Source of the DNA: an uncultured Desulfomonile sp.
GTDB lineage: Bacteria; Desulfobacterota; Desulfomonilia; Desulfomonilales; Desulfomonilaceae
Assembly: GCA_903853735.1 (NCBI GenBank)
Contig: CAINUH010000473.1
Location: 1-10,830, forward strand
Length of the DNA stretch: 10,830 bases
Direction: 5' to 3'
Made by a program: the position numbers and the translations under genes. The notes beneath the pieces were generated by a model. It was not told where the DNA came from, made no database searches, and was given only the letters and a program-made list of their open reading frames with translations. Each line of letters begins with the position of its first letter. The stretch's first letter is position 1. Below, piece after piece: positions 6,399 through 10,830 of this stretch.

Positions 6399-7064
6399 AT
6401 GCGCATTAGACTTCAAAAGGACATCGAGAGATTAAACAAGAGTGTTGCGTCACTCGGCACACTCGTAGAGGAACGCTTCAGAATGTCCGTGAAGGCCATT
6501 GAGTTCCGGGACGCCGAATTGGCCAGGAAGGTCATCGAAGGCGATTTGGAGATAGATCAGCGGGAGGTGGATCTGGAGGAAGAATGCCTCAAGATTCTGG
6601 CTCTCCATCAGCCCGTGGCAGACCAGTTGAGGTACATCGTGGCAGTGTTGAAGCTGAACAACGATCTCGAACGAATAGGCGACCTGGCAGTGAATATTGC
6701 GGGATCGGTGGAGTTGATTGCCGAATACAGACATATTCAGATTCCATTCGATTATTTCCAAATGGCTGAAAGTGCACAGCAGATGCTCGAAAAAAGCCTT
6801 GATTCGCTAATGAAAAGGGACATCGACCTGGCCTATCAGGTATGTGCACAAGACGACGAGGTGGACATTATGAAAAAGCGGTTGCAGACGCAATTTGCCA
6901 AGGAAGTTTGCGCAAATTATGGTCAGATGGAGGCAATGACAGAACTATTTCTCGTTTCCCGACACCTTGAACGCATAGCCGACCACGCCACCAATATTGC
7001 CGAAGATGTCATATACATGATAGGCGGAGCCATTCACCGTCACAGAGGCCCTCTTTACGAATAG
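6399..7064 (+). CDS. phoU: Phosphate signalling protein PhoU, 221 aa
   Basis: PhoU is a cytoplasmic all-helical protein that connects the Pst transporter to PhoR and keeps the Pho regulon off when phosphate is plentiful. Two tandem PhoU repeats are visible. Each carries the metal-binding motif ExxxD followed by N-I-A: NNDLERIGDLAVNIAG (E91, D95) and SRHLERIADHATNIAEDVIY (E191, D195). The first repeat includes the typical LALHQPVADQLRYIVAVLK segment (67-85). The length is close to the usual 220-240. The start ATG 6399 has GGAGAAGG about 12 bases upstream, a rather long spacing; no better start exists. It follows phoR on the same strand, whereas in E. coli phoU ends the pst operon. Here pst lies convergently, 44 bases beyond the phoU stop. 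Confidence 0.95.
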   Translation: MRIRLQKDIERLNKSVASLGTLVEERFRMSVKAIEFRDAELARKVIEGDLEIDQREVDLEEECLKILALHQPVADQLRYIVAVLKLNNDLERIGDLAVNIAGSVELIAEYRHIQIPFDYFQMAESAQQMLEKSLDSLMKRDIDLAYQVCAQDDEVDIMKKRLQTQFAKEVCANYGQMEAMTELFLVSRHLERIADHATNIAEDVIYMIGGAIHRHRGPLYE

Positions 7065-7092
7065 GCCTTGATCGATGTTGATTCAAGCGGCC
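7064..7092. other. Imperfect hairpin between convergent phoU and pstB
   Basis: GGCC-TTGA (7064-7071) can pair with TCAA-GC-GGCC (7083-7092), giving eight base pairs with a two-base bulge around an 11-base loop. It starts at the last base of the phoU stop and sits in the 44-base gap between two converging genes. No T run follows on either strand, so it is not a standard terminator. It could block read-through in both directions, but the evidence is weak. Confidence 0.25.
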
Positions 7093-7108
7093 GGACCGAG
7101 CGACTGTC

Positions 7109-7918
7109 CTACCCGAATCTACCCGTAACATACTCCATGGTCTTATCCACTTTGGGGTTAGTGAATATTCGCGAAGTATCTCCATATTCGATGAGTTTTC
7201 CAAGGTACATGAAAGCCGTGTTATCAGAGACTCTGGCTGCCTGTTGCATATTGTGAGTCACGATAAGAATGGTGTACCGACCTTTCAATTCGTCCATCAA
7301 ATCCTCTATCTTGGCTGTTGCCACGGGGTCCAGGGCTGAACACGGCTCGTCCATGAGTAGTACGTCCGGTTCCCCCGCAATTGCCCGGGCAATACAAAGC
7401 CTCTGCTGTTGTCCACCAGATAGGCCCAGGGCATTGTCCTGGAGGCGGTTCTCCACCTCTTCCCAAAGTGCTGCGGCCTTGAGGGCCGACACCACGGTGT
7501 CCCGCAAGATTCTTTTGTCACGAACACCGTCCACCCGAAGAGGATACATAACATTGTCCGCAATGGACATGGGAAACGGGTTGGGCTTTTGAAAAACCAT
7601 GCCCATTGTCTTCCTGAGGCCGATCACGTCGACCGAGGGGCTGTAGATGTCTTGCCCATCGAGATAAATGTTCCCTGTGGTCCGTATTCCGTCAATGAGG
7701 TCGTTCATGCGGTTGATAGACCTCAACAAGGTGGATTTACCGCAGCCGGAAGGGCCGATAAGAGCAGTCACCAGGCCTCTTTCAACGCTCATGTTCACGT
7801 CAAAAAGCGCCTGATTTTTCCCGTAATAGAGGCAGAAATCCTGTATTGACAACAGTGACCCCTGAGGACTTGACTCGGTATGATAGACGGTTTCTGATGT
7901 TTTGAGGGCTATCGGCAT
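7109..7918 (-). CDS. pstB: Phosphate ABC transporter ATP-binding protein PstB, 269 aa
   Basis: PstB is the ATPase subunit that powers phosphate uptake through PstC-PstA at the inner membrane. All ABC motifs are present: Walker [10 protein letters not shown] (55-63), Q-loop [13 protein letters not shown] (107-119, Q110), signature LSGGQQQR (166-173), Walker B VLLMDEP (186-192, catalytic E191), D-loop SALDP (194-198) and switch His222 in [13 protein letters not shown]. The TGxIxxxGxDIY and KPNPFPMSI wording and the end [12 protein letters not shown] are specific to PstB among ABC ATPases. The ribosome binding site overlaps the pstA stop (TAGGAG), 8 bases before ATG 7918, so pstA and pstB are coupled. 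A poorly conserved leader of about 20 residues precedes the ATPase fold. It is the last gene of the pst run. Confidence 0.96.
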   Translation of the reverse strand: MPIALKTSETVYHTESSPQGSLLSIQDFCLYYGKNQALFDVNMSVERGLVTALIGPSGCGKSTLLRSINRMNDLIDGIRTTGNIYLDGQDIYSPSVDVIGLRKTMGMVFQKPNPFPMSIADNVMYPLRVDGVRDKRILRDTVVSALKAAALWEEVENRLQDNALGLSGGQQQRLCIARAIAGEPDVLLMDEPCSALDPVATAKIEDLMDELKGRYTILIVTHNMQQAARVSDNTAFMYLGKLIEYGDTSRIFTNPKVDKTMEYVTGRFG

Positions 7919-7929
7919 GAAGGCCGCTC

Positions 7930-9702
7930 CTAGAAATGTCCTGTAAAGAATTTTCGTTTCAGCCTGTTCCTAATCATTATTGAAGCCGCGTTCATGGCAA
8001 AAACCAGACTTATCAGGAGAAGGGTTGTGACGTAGACCATTGGCTTGGCCGCCTCAGAGTTTCTAGACTGGAAGGCCACGTCAAAAATGTGAAATCCCAG
8101 GTGCATGAAACTACGATCCAGGTGGATGTAAGGGAAAAATTGGTCTACAGGCAACTCAGGGGCCATTTTTACTACGCCGATAAGCATCAGGGGAGCCACC
8201 TCCCCCGCTCCACGGGCCATGGCGAGAATGAGTCCCGTCATTATCCCCGGCATGGCTCTCGGCAAAACAACATACTTTATTGTCTGCCATTTCGATGCCC
8301 CACAGGCCAGAGACCCTTCCCTGAGGGACTGCGGCACCGCCGCCAGGGCCTCCTCTGTGGCCACAATGACTACCGGGACCGTCAGCAAGGCAAGCGTCAG
8401 CGACGCCCATAGTATGCCGCCAGTACCAAAAGTCGGTGTGGGTAGCCTCTCAGGGAATAAAAGCTCGTCAATGCTGCCTCCAAGCACGTACGCAAAAAAA
8501 CCGAGACCGAAGACTCCGTAAACTATTGACGGGACTCCGGCAAGGTTGTTGACGCAGATTCGCACCAATGATACGAGATGTCCCTGCCTCGCGTATTCGC
8601 GTAGATACAGTGCGCCGACGACTCCGAACGGGGCCACACACAAGGCCATGAGGACTGTCATGCAAAACGTCCCGAAAATGGCGGGCATCACGCCTCCCTC
8701 AGTGTTGGCCTCACGGGGTTCGTGAGTCAAAAACTCCCACCATCGGGAAAAATATATTCTGAGTTTTTCGCGAAAAGTCAGGATATTTGCGGGGTAAAAG
8801 CGAACTATTTCTGAGAGCTTTATGGTCTTTTCTCTGCCATCTGCATCCGCAAGCGTGATCGTATGTTTGGTGTCGTTTTTCTTGATGCTGGCAGCCTCTT
8901 TGGAAAGTTCGGCATGCCTCGCCTCGAGCTTCGCTGATTCGGTCCTAAATCCCTCTGAGGCACTGTGATACTCTGGGCTGTCCTTGCCGCGATCAAGTTC
9001 AACTTTTCTCAGTTTAAGCCTGCCCTCATCCAGAAAATAATTTATTGCTCCTATCTTGTTGCGTTCAATATCGAGAAGGCGTGCCCTTCGGTCTGCTGCT
9101 CGCCGGTGAGCTTCCTGAAGAGTCGACAGGCTCAGGGAGTCGCCCTGCACGACCCTGCCGTTGAGATCTATGGATCGTGTGGTACCGATGAAGGGCCCCC
9201 ACTCGATCCGCTCGAAAAAAAACATGTCGGTGGGTGAGGTGACTTCCGCTATCTCGTAGTCGGGAATCCAACGAAAATCTTCATTGTAGAGATCAAAATT
9301 GCCGATCCGGTATAGGTCACGGCGTACAAATTCGCCGCGGCTTGCTATATCGTTACGCGTGTCCTCGCTCAGGTTTGCGAGCAATTCGGGGCCCGGCCTG
9401 TAAGTTTCTGATCGAAAAAGCTCCCCGGCAATCACTGATCCGCTTCTCAGGCGAACCTTGTCAATGGATTTGGGGAAAAAGGTTAGGAATCCATTATATG
9501 AAATCAGTGCCACGAAACCGACGATCATCAATATTCCTACTACCTGGGCGCCTCCCAAGACCCACAAGAAAGGCTCTCCCCTAGCCTTGATGTCCCAGTT
9601 CATGGACTTTCGAGGACGTTCCATGATTTCCTCGGGCGACGGGGGCAGCTTGTCTGATTGTTCTTTGAAATCGTGGTTTTTTTCCGCGGCGTACCCCTTC
9701 AC
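7930..9702 (-). CDS. pstA: Phosphate ABC transporter permease PstA, long form, 590 aa
   Basis: PstA is one of the two membrane subunits of the phosphate importer. The C-terminal half (about 337-585) is the normal permease: several membrane segments, the [20 protein letters not shown] stretch and the EAA loop that contacts PstB ([20 protein letters not shown], 450-469). The N-terminal half is an addition: a cytoplasmic tail, one membrane segment at about 46-70, then some 260 extra-cytoplasmic residues (about 75-330). These include charged, heptad-like helices at about 195-275 likely to form a coiled coil. E. coli PstA is about 296 aa; long PstA proteins of this kind occur in vibrios, pseudomonads and some deltaproteobacteria. 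The start is GTG 9702, nine bases after AGGAG. An internal ATG for Met27 with AGGAAATC just before it is an alternative. The gene lies 46 bases after pstC. Confidence 0.93.
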   Translation of the reverse strand: MKGYAAEKNHDFKEQSDKLPPSPEEIMERPRKSMNWDIKARGEPFLWVLGGAQVVGILMIVGFVALISYNGFLTFFPKSIDKVRLRSGSVIAGELFRSETYRPGPELLANLSEDTRNDIASRGEFVRRDLYRIGNFDLYNEDFRWIPDYEIAEVTSPTDMFFFERIEWGPFIGTTRSIDLNGRVVQGDSLSLSTLQEAHRRAADRRARLLDIERNKIGAINYFLDEGRLKLRKVELDRGKDSPEYHSASEGFRTESAKLEARHAELSKEAASIKKNDTKHTITLADADGREKTIKLSEIVRFYPANILTFREKLRIYFSRWWEFLTHEPREANTEGGVMPAIFGTFCMTVLMALCVAPFGVVGALYLREYARQGHLVSLVRICVNNLAGVPSIVYGVFGLGFFAYVLGGSIDELLFPERLPTPTFGTGGILWASLTLALLTVPVVIVATEEALAAVPQSLREGSLACGASKWQTIKYVVLPRAMPGIMTGLILAMARGAGEVAPLMLIGVVKMAPELPVDQFFPYIHLDRSFMHLGFHIFDVAFQSRNSEAAKPMVYVTTLLLISLVFAMNAASIMIRNRLKRKFFTGHF

Positions 9703-9748
9703 CCTCTAATGCTCCTCATATTCAGTACTGTCTTCTGTTCGGGCCGTT

Positions 9749-10830
9749 TCACAACTGCATGGCTCTTTTTCGGAACCGAAGGCGTACTAGTTCGGCAAAT
9801 GTATTGATGACAAAAGTCATGGCAAAAAGCACGAGTGCGGTCAGAAACAGCACCCGGTAGAGAGACCCGTCTTTTGGGGCTTCCGGTAGTTCTACGGCGA
9901 TGTTTGCCGACAACGCACGGAGTCCGCTGAATATGCTTAAATCCAGGATCGGTGTGTTGCCTGTCGACATCACCACTATCATGGTTTCACCCACGGCTCG
10001 CCCCATACCGATCATGATTGCAGTGAAAACACCGCTGATCGCTGTTGGCAAAACAATCCAGATAGCTGTTTGCCATGGTGTTGCCCCGCAACCCAGACTG
10101 GCCGAACGAAGATGTTCGGGAACTGCGTTGAGGGCGTCTTCAGCGAGGGTATAAATTATCGGAATAACCGCAAAACCCATTGCAAATCCCACTATGAGGG
10201 TGTTGCGTTGAACATAGGTGCCGACCACCCCTTCTCTCGGGTCCATCCCCACGAGATTCATCAGAACAGCCAGAACATACGAAACGGCAACGGTAACACC
10301 CACCATCACAAGCCATCTGAGAAGGTCCAGGAAAGCTGAGTAGGGCATCCGGAGCCGTCGAAAATAATCATTGAAGCGCCGGCCGAGCAGCCGGGTCGAA
10401 GAAAACACAACTGCCACCGCCACTACTGGAACGCTCAGCAGAAAAAGGAGAGGGGCTGCGTCGCCGTAATCTCTATTAAGCCAGGCCTTGAAGTTTCCTG
10501 CGAAGAAAACTCTCTCAAACATGGGACCGGCAGAATAAGCAGCGAACATTCCCGCCGATACCACAAAAAACATAAGGAAGAGCTTTGGCAATCCTTCGAG
10601 TCTCAGAGCCAAAACGGGGGGTACAATCTGCCAGAGACACGCTGCAAGAATCAAACAAACCGGCAGCACAACGAATGCCAGTATGATGGCTGCGATCCAG
10701 GTCTCTACTACCGGAGCCAGCACCAGCGCTGCAACAAACCCGAGCACAACCGATGGCAGAGAGGCCATGATTTCCATTATCGGCTTAACCTTTCCACGAG
10801 CGCGGAGAGGCAGGAACTCCGACGTGTAAA
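9749..10830 (-). CDS. pstC: Phosphate ABC transporter permease PstC, C-terminal part (cut by window edge)
   Basis: This is the partner permease of PstA. The frame is open to the right edge. Before the in-frame ATG at 10777 it continues with SEFLPLRARGKVKPIMEIMA, a conserved internal PstC segment, so 10777 is not the start and about 359 codons are visible. Conserved features include MEIMASLPSVVLGF, the EAA loop AEDALNAVPEHLRSASLGCG, the transmembrane GMGRAVGETMIVVMSTGNTP, and SGLRALSANIAVELPEAPKD. Between LPSVVLGF and the conserved QRNTLIVGFAMGFAVIP lie some 165 residues with several hydrophobic segments. E. coli PstC has only a short loop there, so this is the enlarged form found with long PstA. 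The missing N-terminus, and probably pstS, lie beyond the edge. The stop is followed after 46 bases by pstA. Confidence 0.93.
   Translation of the reverse strand, partial: YTSEFLPLRARGKVKPIMEIMASLPSVVLGFVAALVLAPVVETWIAAIILAFVVLPVCLILAACLWQIVPPVLALRLEGLPKLFLMFFVVSAGMFAAYSAGPMFERVFFAGNFKAWLNRDYGDAAPLLFLLSVPVVAVAVVFSSTRLLGRRFNDYFRRLRMPYSAFLDLLRWLVMVGVTVAVSYVLAVLMNLVGMDPREGVVGTYVQRNTLIVGFAMGFAVIPIIYTLAEDALNAVPEHLRSASLGCGATPWQTAIWIVLPTAISGVFTAIMIGMGRAVGETMIVVMSTGNTPILDLSIFSGLRALSANIAVELPEAPKDGSLYRVLFLTALVLFAMTFVINTFAELVRLRFRKRAMQL

Overview
The window joins the phosphate-starvation (Pho) regulon of a Gram-negative bacterium to an accessory, defence-like gene cluster. The Pho half holds a complete phoB-phoR-phoU run on the + strand (about 3.87-7.06 kb). 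It faces a convergent pstB-pstA-pstC run on the - strand (7.11 kb to the right edge, with pstC cut by the edge). PstA and PstC are both the long type seen in gamma- and some deltaproteobacteria: PstA has a large extra-cytoplasmic insert and PstC an enlarged membrane loop. With moderate GC and good AGGAG-type ribosome binding sites, I lean towards a Desulfobacterota/deltaproteobacterial host. That is an inference without database support.

The left 3.6 kb is read entirely on the - strand. In transcription order it holds: a 696-residue Ski2-like DExH helicase with a DSHCT-like tail (3643-1553); a 62-residue protein with a CxxC/CxxH zinc-binding signature (1473-1285); a coding-looking stretch of about 165 codons with no start codon and two compensating frame changes (1284-787); an unrecognised 83-residue protein (752-501); and the first 130 residues of a large SNF2/HepA-like helicase (392 to the left edge). 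The last one ends exactly at its ATP-binding motif, LADDP. Its N-terminal sequence resembles large helicases that I recall lying beside DNA methylases and ATPases in anti-phage islands (DISARM DrmD-like and DUF1156/DUF499 neighbourhoods). The main system would therefore lie beyond the left edge.

The Pho genes work together as follows. PstSCAB imports phosphate. PhoU links transporter state to the sensor kinase PhoR. PhoR phosphorylates PhoB, which activates pst and other Pho genes. Here phoU travels with phoBR rather than at the end of the pst operon. PstS is not in the window and may lie beyond the right edge.

The most interesting points are the cut-off defence-type helicase, the two-helicase same-strand cluster with orphan small genes, and the broken frame. 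In the broken frame, a single extra base both spoils an otherwise perfect 22-bp palindrome and shifts the reading frame. No CRISPR array, complete insertion sequence, rRNA or tRNA was seen.
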